Positions 53,501 to 63,880 of a stretch of 64,000 nucleotides of DNA are shown in pieces. This DNA comes from Eutreptiella sp. 'Long Island Sound 2002' (taxonomy: Eukaryota; Euglenozoa; Euglenophyceae; Eutreptiales; Eutreptiaceae). Every line of letters starts with the position of its first letter. Positions within the stretch are counted from its first letter, which is position 1. Where the stretch lies: NCBI GenBank assembly GCA_964036045.1, contig OZ038381.1:1178001-1242000 (forward strand), in the 5' to 3' direction. Position numbers and translations under genes: made by a program. The notes beneath the pieces are model-generated. The model had not been told where the DNA came from and searched no databases. It saw only the letters and a list, made by a program, of their open reading frames with translations.

Positions 53501-53883
53501 TCAATCGAAAAAAAATAGACACTCAGAAAGTGTGAGGATTGAGAGGGTTGAGGGAGATTGGAGCTGGACGAAGCCACATCGGCCCGAGGGGGCGCAGCAA
53601 CACAAAAAGCATCCAGTGTGTGTTGCCGCTTTTCTAGGAACTGCTGCGCATGTTTTGCTTGTTTCTTGGCCTCTCTCTCTCTTTTCTCACGGCGCAAACG
53701 GTCAATCGCAGGCTGCAGTGTTGGCGCTTCACTGCCGCCTTCAGAGAATGGTTGGCCATCAAGCCCGTCCTGGATGATTACACTTTCTTCATCCCTTGGT
53801 AAGTGGTTACCCTTGCCGAACCGCAAGATCTGCTCAATCACCTTTGGCACACCCAAACAAAGGGGGACAAAATCAGAAGTCAA
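50599..53883 (-). CDS. Putative LINE ORF1 with C-terminal AlkB-like dioxygenase
   Basis: About 1094 codons without intron, stop at 50599-50601, 85 bp ahead of the open ORF2 frame. The N-terminus has a charged helix (RREKREREAKKQAKHAQQF) and a PIP-box-like QHTLDAFC. Residues ~120-880 are unrecognised. The last ~190 residues form an AlkB-like 2-oxoglutarate/Fe(II) oxygenase: TGTMYLPGEGIGYHGDD carries the iron-binding HxD (50865-50857), GAARHEWHHGI carries the distal His, and RLALILR has the 2-oxoglutarate-binding Arg. AlkB enzymes remove alkyl groups from nucleic acids. The frame opens after a TGA and its first ~190 codons contain no ATG, so the start is spliced, non-AUG or lost. The link to ORF2 rests on strand, spacing and lack of introns. 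Confidence 0.8.
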   Translation of the reverse strand: MTSDFVPLCLGVPKVIEQILRFGKGNHLPRDEESVIIQDGLDGQPFSEGGSEAPTLQPAIDRLRREKREREAKKQAKHAQQFLEKRQHTLDAFCVAAPPRADVASSSSNLPQPSQSSHFLSVYFFSIDPQHFVDGSTSSPGYSVIGENPGLFKFWNLSRSFQIIISIPEFKSTLAIFQLTPSHLFVHPENTMNFTLLGSSKAADDGLSTLFNYSPSHLFQKHQASNSPLQTRFPSRQLEAIEGKIFDTRQRIFVPEVYRRLQDYSEFYLDVEGTDIQSAFVGSNSTEILDRGRVSSVAHNNYNELEKLLFKHKRFYLKPYELDYSQAEAKESPPTATPWAKQLRTVLDKAKEENKDLKGWFVIPAWDAQVVAATFRMLGSTSALFPLLPYISSVICMHGAQLRDAYKVKRDGKDSYEFRTSGHQTMPYVALLLNTSSFDGCRYEDINFKFEPFRFAAKHAHPTVRDLRLHKTLRFEVSIEFLDHIEPSPPEERDKTKPRQRKIGDARAFMKLMNEMFVPALANVSVNTKNAYYPFGHIVPSESPHWAYYRFDWELPSRFADELMFKVRECAQFLTGELLAMDMHALPTTEVYRAVIARDRKERNKDLQAPEMLTMMIANLPGGRGASPPLGAMFRSKDSLVVAIDTTHAPCDVMKTGVQTLAIRFFHSCGIVLFHGIDGQLVRFSSRSDGNARSAPSGAPERAHATPAPPSYDSSKAPKTAVLLVAPKSAHALDLRVQAGFLGPYVSFEPTRPPYEHQQAYLVVYEKGESALLAHDFKYGDAAFAPLHRNLIALEKILPAQDPDVAEHEQPIVQRLQAGAALGSTAFVSQLVTALRERPATGLTERISEWNAAPEDAGAATPTPGPSRIEEMSETSVPLLAPLGGEATTLLPPDHGAPTPASDIQIDPRLPAGFYYVRDVFSESQEETVKKILHDNTWEKYHGRSVQHFGHAYLGPSKVAATSPIPEEFSSILQTYNAALERLGLSHPPPNQITGTMYLPGEGIGYHGDDPLLGDPVSIFGSQSDTTMFFKNPSNGDSFRIRLFARSLLVLTGAARHEWHHGIPRRREDEVFGLTVPRTVPRLALILRHIPQAS

Positions 53884-53930
53884 AACCTCTGCTAAGGGTC
53901 ACCATGATGCCCCTAGGGGCCCCTAGTATC

Positions 53931-54007
53931 TCAAAGTATGGGTCTCTGATACGGCCGGACGCCCAAATAGTTGCACTGCGCGCGCACTGCACTTAAGGCT
54001 CCCCCTT
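53931..54007 (-). repeat. GCGC-motif dispersed repeat, type 1 copy
   Basis: Its reverse complement matches 13686-13760 (CCTTAAGTGCAGTGCGCGCG, CAACTATTTGGGCGTCCGGC, CCCATACTTTG). It borders the upstream side of the AlkB-bearing ORF. Confidence 0.75.
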
Positions 54008-57000
54008 GGTAATCAAGTGTCGTTATGAACAAGCAAATCAGCCTTATAAAGTACAACTATGCAAAGGCATGCAAGATGCACACATGTTCAAGTTCGAGCA
54101 TTGTGTTAGGTTACTTACGTTCATGCTCACAGGTACACAAAGTTAGCGTTTGCGCACGATAAAGACTTGGGTTTTTGACACCCTTAAGTGGCCCAAAACA
54201 CCCTTGTTAGCCGCTTCCCCAAAGGAAGCGATATGCCCATGTGAAAAAGGTATGAAAGGAAGGCAAAGGGGGGAGATGTAGAGTTCCCAACGAACTTGAG
54301 GTCCTTGGTAACCATGAGTTCGGTCACTTGACGGAAAAGCTTGCGGGGGAGGAAATTAGGGGGAAATGGTTGACAATTCAAATATGCCACATCCTAAATG
54401 CTTGGGAAGCCACAAAAACCCTGGTACGGAACCAAAAACTTGTGAAAAGGGGCCAAAACTAGGGTTCGAGTATTTGCCGACATCCAAAACTTCGCACTGC
54501 GTGCATGGCATTCCCCTAGATGGCATGATGTCTAACATGTGTTCATATGTTTGTTACAAAGTCCAATGACCATGTTCAGAAAAGTGGTATCAAACTATCA
54601 TACATCATATCATGCCCAAAGGTTGTCAGAAAGAAGGGTCACATGAATCCGTTGTGCTTGGTTTGCTTTTCTTTTCATGGTGCAGCTCCACGAAATTTAA
54701 CATCCTCGCGTGAAGGCAATTTGATGCATCATATGATGGCAAACCGGACATGAGCATAGCACACTGCAAGGCAAAGCATTCAGGAAACAATCAATGACCG
54801 TAGAATCCAGAATTCCAGCCTCAGAAAATCATTCAATGTGAATCTCAGTGTGCTCACTCTTGTGTTGGAATGGACAAAACAGGACATTCAGTGCTTCAAA
54901 GTGTGTGATTGTCGTAGTTTATCCATGGTCCAAGTAAAATGAAAGCGGGCAGGATTGTGGTTGTTGCATGAACAAGCCTGGGGAGCACTCTGTGGTCTCG
55001 ATACAAATCCAAAAAATGGGTCTGATCTTGCTTAATGCCCTGGACTTCACAGATGCACATCCACCCCACTAAGAGATTTGGAAAACATCCCACTGCCTGG
55101 GGTGGACCAGGTATGTGATTCCCATCTGTGTCGCCCTGGTCAGGTGTGTAAAGGGCTACCAAGGGTAACAACGTAAGAACTTAACCTGTGCACCTTTAGC
55201 AACAGCCCTGATACAAATCAAACAAGCATATTGTGGCAATGGTATGTCACAATTGGTTTGGGTGAAGGAAGGCAAGGGCTTTAGTTTAAAGAGGGAAATC
55301 CTGCTTCTTAGCAAGATACGTCAAATAACAAACAGAGACAGGATAACAATTGCTGAGCAAAACACCAAGGGCCACATGGACACGAGGCCACTTAGCACTG
55401 AAAAAGAGTGAAGGGCTTAGTCCGTTTGGGAGTCAAATCCTTCCAATTGACTCTATGTTTTGATCCAAACCCTGTCCCTCCTAACATACAGTAATTCAAA
55501 TCATGTACATTCTGTGGTATGCATCCGTCGAGTCTGCTGTTTTTAGAAGGGGCCAGATCAAGACGAGCTGTCGCAGCCTGCTCACTGTATGGTGCTGGCG
55601 TTCAGTCTCGGGGCGCAGTGCGTGTCTGCACCAGCGACTAATACCAGGGCCAATGCCCTCCCCTTAGAAGCCCTCAAAATATTGTCCCTTGGGAGGTCTC
55701 TGGAGTATGCCAAAATTATCCTGGGCGGTTTTGAGTGAGTATAGAGGGTCTGCCTCTTTACAGCTGCTTTGAATAGATGGGGAGAGAGTGGCCAACCTCA
55801 CAGGCAAACTATTCTGCATATGACAACATATGCATATGACAAAAAGGTCGAATACTGCCCGCACCGTTCACAAACATTCACTCAATCCCTCCTGGTTGCA
55901 GACCAGTAAACTACTTCCATGTATCAAGCCACTGATCCTGAGTTGTTTGGGCACCTGGAACCACCATGTGAAGCACTTGAGAGAAACTCAGCAATGTACA
56001 CCAAATGGGCTGCACAGGTTTGGCCACAAACGCAGTGTGTGTCAGCCCTGAGACCAATCATTGGACCGGCCATTACAATATGAGCATCCTTCAACGTGGC
56101 AGAAGACCATGCGCACAGACAGGGCATGCGACAAACAGCAGGGTTAACAGTAACTGGGGTAGATGGACCCTGTAACACCTGCAGAACCCGGCGCTTCTGG
56201 TGTGCAGATCCAGGGTCACTCCAAATTCCAACGGTCTTTATCCTATCCTATCCTCACAGGGAGGCAGATTAAGTTGTTGCCCAGTTGGTGCCCTTACGTT
56301 GTGGCCTGCCCAAGCTGCTGGCTGTGAACCCTGCATGGATGCACCCAGATGGTTTGAACTTCTTGCGGCTCTCAAAGGCGAGGTGCTGATGGGCAAATCC
56401 CAGCCCCATTGCGCAGGGATTGGTGCCTGCATACAAGCCCTACATCACCATGCATCAATGCCCCGCCAACACTGACGGAATGGACAAAGAAATGGGATGG
56501 AAGAAATCATCTTTCCTGAAACATCAGCTCAGAATGCAGAAAAGAAAAGGTACATGGATAACTGACTGCAGGATCCATGCTCACCTTGCACCACATGAGG
56601 AGCACCTGCAATGGCGGGACCAGTGGCTATATACTTCCTGGCATTTTGCCAGGGAACTGGTAAAAGAAACCCTGCTATCAGTCCCAACCAAACGTTCCAT
56701 GGCCACCGGCACCTGGTCGAATTGCGCGACACTTGAACAGCTTGCTGCAACAGAATGCAACAGACATGGGACAAGCACAGACAGAGAAGATGGGACAACT
56801 GCAGAGGCATTTTGGAGCAGAAAATCAACTGCTACTAAATGTACGGTTTGCGATGTGTAACCCTTCATCCTGGGCGATGCTTGCAGGACACCTGAGCATG
56901 CTATTGTTGTTTTTTGGTTCTGGTCTGCTGCTGCCTTGCAGACTTTCAAGAAACACCCGGAAATTGAACTTTGGGTATGATATGGTGGACACTCCAAGCT

Positions 57001-58284
57001 AGTGTGTTGACAAAGGTGCCTCACCCCAAGCATCAGCGTGTGGTGTTTGTGTGGGAAGACAAAGAGGATGGTCAGATGTGAAGAGGCCAATGCATCCGCT
57101 TCAACACATGCCATGTTCCTGCCATGGTACCATGTCTGATTGCTCTTACGGCGAACAAGCGAATGCATGCAGACACCACCTTCTATCTTTTTCTGTTGCA
57201 GTGCCCCCAGGGAGCTGATTTCTGAGCATGGCAGTTAGGCAGGCTTCAGTGGCAAAAGTGGCATCCACAGAAAAAGCACTATGGGATCCATAGTGTTGAG
57301 CACCCACCAGAATGTTGTGGACTGCTGGATTAATCAACTAGAATCCAAAACCTGTACAGCTTGCTGTCCAAAACAGCAACCAGCCGCAATGCTCTAGGGT
57401 GTGCTGATGACTCAGCAGGAGAAATTGTATCATCCTCTGTACAGGTGGGGTTCCCTTTTTTTCCTGCAGTCTTTCGTGTGTCTCGTAAATGCGGATCGTC
57501 AGATGGGATGCAACATGTCTTGCAGGATCGCAATCCTCCATACACAGGGTCTTGCTAAGAAGAGAAACATCTGTCCCAAAGCCTCCTGGTTGTCATGAAC
57601 CCACTGGAAACATTGTTCCAAGATTCTGGTCTCACCACAACATCCAGGGCAAAGAAATCTGTGATCCAATGCATAGCAAACACCCAACCCGCCCGCCTCT
57701 GGTCACCACAGCTGAGCTCGAGAAATGAAACACTGCCAACAAACACACATGGACCCTTACCCATACATACATACATGCATCAAAATGAAACAAGCCCTGT
57801 CAGCCGGCACAAAGGGCAGTGTTCATGCACCTACATGTTTGCAGGTTGATTGATCCTTGCCGAATCCCACCAGTCACCGCGGCCTCTGCCCCATGCAGGG
57901 CATCACGGTTCCCAGTGGCATTGCCCGCCACGCACCATGTGCCACATCTCTCGTGCACCATGCGGTCCTTTCTGCAAATGAGGCCCTCGAATGCTTGGGG
58001 CAGGGCAAATGTGCGCATCAGGCTGGGATACACAACGGCACCTTCAACGGCTGTGAAAGGAGAGACATTCTGCATGTGTTTGCGTTTGATTTCATCCATC
58101 GGCTTGAAAACAGCAGGCTCTCTAGCATAAACAACAACTCAATGTTATCCAAGACCGCCACAGGCGCACATTTCGACACACAGCAGCAATGTTCTTGAGT
58201 TTGCGCTCATTACTTGACGCCGTTCATGCACGCACCAATAAAATCAGGTGTACACACACGTACACAGACATAGGGGGCGTTGTC
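54008..58284. other. Gene-poor stretch, no gene assigned
   Basis: Several minus-strand segments look exon-like in composition (about 58099-57850, 57687-57499, 57337-57146 and 57168-56581). Frames compete in each, and I could not connect them with phase-consistent splice sites or recognise a domain. No mobile element boundary was found. Confidence 0.35.
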
Positions 58285-58336
58285 GCACGGTGCGCGCACG
58301 GTGCGCGCACGGTGCGTGCACGGTGCGCGCACGGTT
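58285..58336. repeat. GCACGGTGCG tandem array
   Basis: Five units of a 10-bp repeat (GCGCACGGTG with one GTGCACGGTG variant) ending GGTTCA. The same array with the same variant and end lies at 59034-59077 in the same orientation, flanking a small SH3/Tudor-like ORF. Confidence 0.85.
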
Positions 58337-58394
58337 CAATGTTTTTGGGATGGTTGCCCAACTTGTACCCCGTTGAATGGCCCCCATAGAAACA

Positions 58395-58600
58395 CACCCA
58401 GGGTCCTGATTTCTGCACCTTGCAGTCCATACTGGCATACCAGGATTCTTCAATTTTTAGTCTGATGCTTGTCACAGGTTCCAGGGTCCTATTTTCTGCA
58501 CCCTGCAGCCCCTATTGGCGTACCGGGAATTTTTTTTTTGAATCTGATGCTTGTCACAGGTTCCAGGCTCCCAATTTCTGCACCTTGCACGCACCTCCGT
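58395..58600 (+). repeat. About 83-bp tandem repeat, 2.5 units
   Basis: The units begin at about 58397, 58480 and 58563. They share CAGG.TCC, ATTTCTGCACC.TGCA, TACC.GGAAT/ATT and CTGATGCTTGTCACAGGTTC. A diverged unit is at 11863-11946 inside a relic of the GCGC-motif family. Confidence 0.8.
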
Positions 58601-58663
58601 TACAAACCATGCACAGGCGACAACACAAGCGACAACACTGGTTGGGTTACGGGAATTTCAATT

Positions 58664-59017
58664 TCATCCGCCACAGCATTCTGGCTCATGATCATCAATT
58701 CTAGGGGCTTTAGTTTCCACTTCAGGTAATTGGGGCTCCAGCAAAGCGTCCATCGGCGCCTCATGGTGCACAGGTTGGGGGGAATCGGGGCTCTCAGCAG
58801 TCACAATTGCAAACTCCAACCGCTCCTCGGGTGCATGCTCGTACAAGACCTCTTCACCACCCAATTCGTACCGAATAGAGACGCGACGCCCACCTCTTGG
58901 AGAAGGGTCAACGACAGTGGCCGACACCCTATCCCCGTTGGAGCGGTGGTAGTACACAGGCAGTCCGGCGACAAGCCAGGGCAGCTCAGATTCAGGCATT
59001 GTGGATCTGGTGGACAT
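58664..59017 (-). CDS. Small SH3/Tudor-like ORF, third copy
   Basis: 117 residues from ATG 59017 (MSTRSTMPESELPWLVAG; a second ATG is at 58999). The core is GLPVYYHRSNGDRVSATVVD then VSIRYELGGEEVLYEHAPEE and RLEFAIV. It has the same strand pattern as the frames at 14671 and 18932: V-x-Y-x-R-S-N-G, A-T-V-V, Y-x-x-G, then an F-A-I strand. The C-terminal half is acidic and proline-containing (EVETKAPRIDDHEPECCGG). It is flanked on both sides by GCACGGTGCG arrays, which suggests a mobile or recently moved unit. The frame has no stop or shift. It may be an exon of a longer product. The function is unknown. Confidence 0.5.
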   Translation of the reverse strand: MSTRSTMPESELPWLVAGLPVYYHRSNGDRVSATVVDPSPRGGRRVSIRYELGGEEVLYEHAPEERLEFAIVTAESPDSPQPVHHEAPMDALLEPQLPEVETKAPRIDDHEPECCGG

Positions 59018-59033
59018 AGAATACGCAAAAGGA

Positions 59034-59077
59034 CGCACGGTGCGCGCACGGTGCGTGCACGGTGCGCGCACGGTTCA
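59034..59077. repeat. GCACGGTGCG tandem array
   Basis: Four units ending GGTTCA, matching 58285-58336 in orientation and in the GTGCACGG variant unit. Confidence 0.85.
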
Positions 59078-62000
59078 GGCAACACCCCCATATAGGAATA
59101 TGGTGCAAGAGCTTGGAGGCAAGTGGTGAATATATATTGTGCAGAGGCAAAACGCCAGCTTGCAGGTGAACAACAGCAACTCACTGTTTTTTACACACCA
59201 CACACTGTGACACAACACACAATACCATGGCACACACCGCGAGATGACCACCTTAGAAAACAACACGGCACAGCACAACAAGGAAGACTATTTACCGTGG
59301 GGCGGAATTCACCAAGATTACCAAAACAACACCGCGACGACTACCACCGCCACAACTAACCACGCGCATGCAAAGGCACAAACACTGATACCATGACAAG
59401 CACACGCAGGTAGCAAGTGAAACAAGAGCTGAACAGGTATTCCTTCATCAAGCCACAATCAACAGTGACATGTTCACATGGCTTGCAGCTGGGCTCGACG
59501 GCATTTACATATGACATGGCCCTTAGGGTCAAAATACACATGTGCACAAACTCATGAACTTAAAGGTAAAATCAATGAACTCTGAAACTGGCCGAGCCCC
59601 AAAAACAACGGTACAGGCTGCCAGAAAGCGTTGGGGGAACTGCCGGCAGATTTTTCCTTTTCAGGTGATGAAGTAATGCATTTACAGATAGGGGAATTTA
59701 CTCAAATTGGTACATAGCCTGTGCCATCATTAACCAGTCTTGATCAGGCACACATGCACATATCCTCAAAAAGCCAAATTTCACGGATGTACTCTTTTTC
59801 TGTCCACTAGGGTCAGAGCAGCACAATTTAGCACCCCTGATGTGCAAATGCAAGATGTTGCTTGTCAGGCAATGCAACATCAAGGGAGCACATACTACGG
59901 GCCAGGCCCCAGCTTGGCAGTCAAAGAGGCTCTCGAGAGATGTTCCTGGAATCGAGTCTGAGAGCTGAACAGTGCTACGGTTGTCTCCAAAAGCGCATAG
60001 TTGCGGACAGAAATGGTGCCTCACTTGCACCGCACCACGCGCTCTGCGCTCTTTGGTAGACGTGTCATTCCCCAATGTACTACAGCCGTTTTTTAGGCAG
60101 GGATGCAGTAGCCTAAGGGGTTAGCATGCAACAACGGTCCACTCCACTCCATGGACCTCATCCCTCTTTTCCGATGCGCCTGTTTGTTGCGGCCGCCGTC
60201 CTCTCTGGGCAATCTTGGGAGAGCTGGGTACATTGTGCGGAATACCAAGGAGGCAAAACATAGTAACGCCGATATTGTCCAATGCACAATGACCTCGCCA
60301 TTGTTATTTCTTCCAAAACACATCAGTTGGCCACCCATTCCTATCCACCACCGTTGGGCAACATTCATTGTTATCTTCATTGTTATCATCGTTCTACGCC
60401 ACTCAGGCTTAAATCGCACCGTGCACACTACACGCGAGGCACCCTCACAGCACAAAGTTAGTTTGCACCACACCTGTCACTGGCCACTGACACATACACA
60501 AAAATGCGAAGGCCCAGCGCAAATGCAGCAGAACACTGAACACCAGAACACTGAACGCTGAATGGGAAGAAATTGGGGGAAAAAAAGAAGTTCTGTGCCA
60601 ACAGGGCAAATTGTTGCTACCTACCTTGCATGTGATGCAAAGTGCTCAAGATCAGAAGAAAACCCACACCCAGGTCTGGGTCTCCCTGGTCCAAGGCAGT
60701 AGATTACTGTCAGCCAATTCATCCCCAGTCACAAGCTAAGTCCACTTTCATGCGCCACGTGGTGCAACACAGTGCATCAAACTGGGTGTCCGCCCCCTGT
60801 TCACAACAGTACATCAGCAGGAAAGACTGAACACAAACGCAGGCCAACGGACACAGAATAAGTGACGCTGCGGGATTAGGTCCAATGAACTTCAGTTCAC
60901 TCAACTACAGGTGTTGTGCTTCGAGCACCCTCAATGCATGTTCAGTGCAGTTGTGAAAGCAAATTCATCAAGATAAGTCAACCAAGAATATGGGTCAGCG
61001 ATTGAGAATCAGAAGAGGCCTAAGATTTCATGGACGCTCCGAGCCATCCATTATGTATTGAACTGAGTAGTGTGCACCCTGAGGACCCAATGCACATCAA
61101 GACAGGATACTTTTTACAGCACATATGCAAAGGAAAAACATCGAAATCATAATGCACTGCCATGAGGTTTCTTTCATGCAGAGATTTTGGTTTCATGGAT
61201 TGGCGGAACTGCAGAGCAATGTATCAAAAAAAAAATAGGTGGCTGCAAACAGCAGTGCGAACAAAGATAATGAGAAAATTGAGGTGTGCATGGGTGCACA
61301 TGCAGGTGCATGATTGACAGGGCTTAGGTGCTTTGCATGTGTGCGGGTGTCTACTGATGAGGCATGTGACGGCTGCAATTCATGCAGTTCCCTTACCAGG
61401 GCAGCAAGGAGGGGGCAACAATTTTGTCCATTCCAAAAATGTTTAATGGCAGGGGGTATGCACTGGAAAAAGACCACAGACAACCTGTGGACTCACATGA
61501 ACGCCATATCACATGTGCCTGCATTCACAGGCTCAGCAGGAAAGGCAGCTGCAAATACTACCGCCCGATAATTGCTCTGCAAAAGGTGTTCTGAAGGGAT
61601 GACATAGAGGGTGCTGTCATCCCACCATGCGCGTCGGAGGAAGTCACGGTTTAGTGCAATGTACACTCTTTTGTTTTGCTTAGCTGGTGTTCTGCCTGCT
61701 GACCATCCTAGATGTAATTGGTCGTCCATTCTGTCTGTCTGTGACAACATGCTCCCTGTCCCTGGCTCCAACAGCTCTGAATTCATTGACATGTGAGCTG
61801 TTGAGACAAAAGGAGACAACGCATTCCAATCTGAAACTTGTATTGATGTACATGCATCCATTATGACCAATTCCCCGCCAAAGGCTGCCCCTATGAAGTG
61901 TCTCATCCCTACACACAATCGGCGTCACCCGATTGTTGTATTCAGTGGCAACTGCCCACTGATTAGCGACATTTAGTATTACCGTGATTTGTGTACACAA

Positions 62001-62675
62001 CCCTCCGACGTCACACCGCACGCATCACGTGCGCGGCACCCTCATACTCATGCATGCACCCTAAAGATGGAATTCTGGGCAGCAAACAACGTGCACATTA
62101 GCCAGTATTTGCACACCCGTGACCTCTACAGTGGGCAATGGTGCTGAACCTGATGCTTCCTCTCTTTGCAGCAGCAGAATTGGGTGGTGCCCCCCCCCCC
62201 CCCCCCCCCGCCCCTCCACCCACCATCTGAGGCCTTTGTTCCAAACCACCCCTCCCAACGCCTGTGGTGCAATCCTGCAAAGTGAGCATAGAGGCTGCTG
62301 TTTTTTTGATGAGCTAACAGAGTGCACTACACTAGAGAACAGTGCAGACTTGTGATCCAAGTGAGTGCGCCACCCCCAAAAACCAACAGCAGCCTGAGCC
62401 GAAATGTAGCAAGAAAATGTGGTGAATCAACAGGATCAAACGGAAATCACCTCCAAAGACTCGCGGTCATGACCATTTCTATACAGCAGATGTGTCTGTG
62501 TGGTGGAGTGCAGCTGCGAAACACAAATATAAGATCAACTAATCAAAGCGATTGCTCTGGAACAATACACATCCAGAAATGAAAAACCTAAGGGGTTCAG
62601 AGACCAACGAGGCTCATTTCTGAAAAATGAGCGCAGATGACCTCCAACCAGGGTTGCTCAAAGGCCAAGTATTTC
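59078..62675. other. Gene-poor stretch, no gene assigned
   Basis: The best open frame is on the minus strand at 61918-61493 (141 codons, beginning MCVGMRHFIGAAFGGELVIM). An upstream frame (62021 to about 61925, ANQWAVATEYNNRVTPIV) could belong to it after a frameshift. No family is recognised. A C20 homopolymer lies at 62190-62209. Confidence 0.35.
62190..62209. repeat. C20 homopolymer
   Basis: Twenty consecutive C. Confidence 0.95.
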
Positions 62676-62684
62676 GCACAAACA

Positions 62685-63118
62685 CCCCGCCCCATTGTAT
62701 AAGCTACGCAAAAGTCCCAAATTCATACGGTCCCTACGCCTACTGTAGCTTGGACAAGGCCGTGGACGTCCGGGCTCAAAAAGCGAAATTTGCATGGTGA
62801 GCTGGTGCAAGAAAGGGGAATATAATGCAGAAATATCCCCAAAATCAGGGCTATGTGGGTCCAAGTGGGCAAACACTCACAACAGATGTGTCCATGACCC
62901 TAGGTGACTGGCAAATTTGTCACCAAACACTTGTCTTATGTGGCCACACTGCATTTGTACTGAATCAAATTAGGTACCCAATTGATACGGTCCCTACACC
63001 CGCTGTAGCTTGGCCATAGAACAGTGGAAAGTTCAGCAATAGGTCCCCACCGACAGACCTATGCCCTCAATCAGCTGTAGCTTGGACAAGGGCGTAGCTT
63101 ATACAAGGGGGGGCGGGG
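62685..63118. mobile_element. 434-bp MITE with 9-bp target duplication
   Basis: The left end CCCCGCCCCATTGTATAAGC continues TACGC. The right end, read on the minus strand, is CCCCGCCCCCCCTTGTATAA then GCTACGC, so the 15-bp core TTGTATAAGCTACGC is a perfect inverted repeat. GCACAAACA flanks both sides (62676-62684 and 63119-63127). There is no coding capacity. Subterminal ACGGTCCCTAC..CTGTAGCTTGG motifs recur at about 62729, 62979 and 63075. The 9-bp duplication fits Mutator-like elements among known superfamilies. Confidence 0.9.
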
Positions 63119-63127
63119 GCACAAACA

Positions 63128-63728
63128 CACTGCTGTCAAAAGCACAGCCACCTTCCCAAGCTTGGTGCAACCATCTGGGCAACCAGCAGTGTGCCATTGT
63201 CCACGCAGCCCTGCATCACTTGTGGCACCTGCCCACTATTGTCCCGGGTTTGGTGTGGTCTTTGAGCAACTTCAGCAGTGTATTTAACTGTGCCCTTGCC
63301 TGGCCATGCTGCAACCATCATTCAATAGGGAGAAGCACAGGTTAGTTTTCGCGAAGCCTGGGGCAGTAAAAATATGCACCTACGGAGTCAGGGTTTGTGA
63401 AATGCCAAAAGATCCGTGAACGGGATCCCTCAGGTCAGAACACTGTGCGTCCAACCGCCCCCAAGGGCAAGGAACAATGAAATGACAGTCTGTATGTAAT
63501 CAAATTGGTGAGAGTTGCAACTAGTGCCTACCCCCCAATGTGCCACAGGTGGTACATTCTCTGAACTTTCACACTTGGCATGGTCTTTCACACTTCGGAG
63601 ACTTTCCCACGTGCATTTCAGCGCCTTACAACACAGAAGAGAGGTCCGAACACTCGTCCTGGATCATTTGGCGTCTTTGTGGGCAAAAGAGAAAAATTTC
63701 CAGGTACTTCACTCTGGACAGGGGGTCT
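63128..63728. other. No gene recognised
   Basis: Three overlapping plus-strand frames (63515-63837) compete with each other and none has a motif. Confidence 0.4.
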
Positions 63729-63880
63729 AGGGGGAATCCTTGCACTGCGCGCTACTTTTAGACAAGGTCCTCCTAAAGAACCCCCAGGCACACCCCTTCC
63801 AAATGCCCCTAAATTTAGGTCACCCAAACTACCCTAGCTAAAGACAAATGCAAGCTACGTTCCCCTCACATAAGACATCA
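63729..63880 (+). repeat. GCGC-motif dispersed repeat, type 2 copy
   Basis: GGGGGAATCCTTGCACTGCG, CGCTACTTTTAGACAAGGTC, then CAGGCACACCCCTTCCAAAT and AATTTAGGTCACCCAAACTA. It aligns with 44779-44945 over about 150 bp. Confidence 0.75.

Noticed and set aside
56581-57168. 195-codon minus-strand frame and overlapping plus-strand frame 56420-56860
   Set aside because: Two competing frames of similar length, no motif, no supporting splice structure. Left unassigned.
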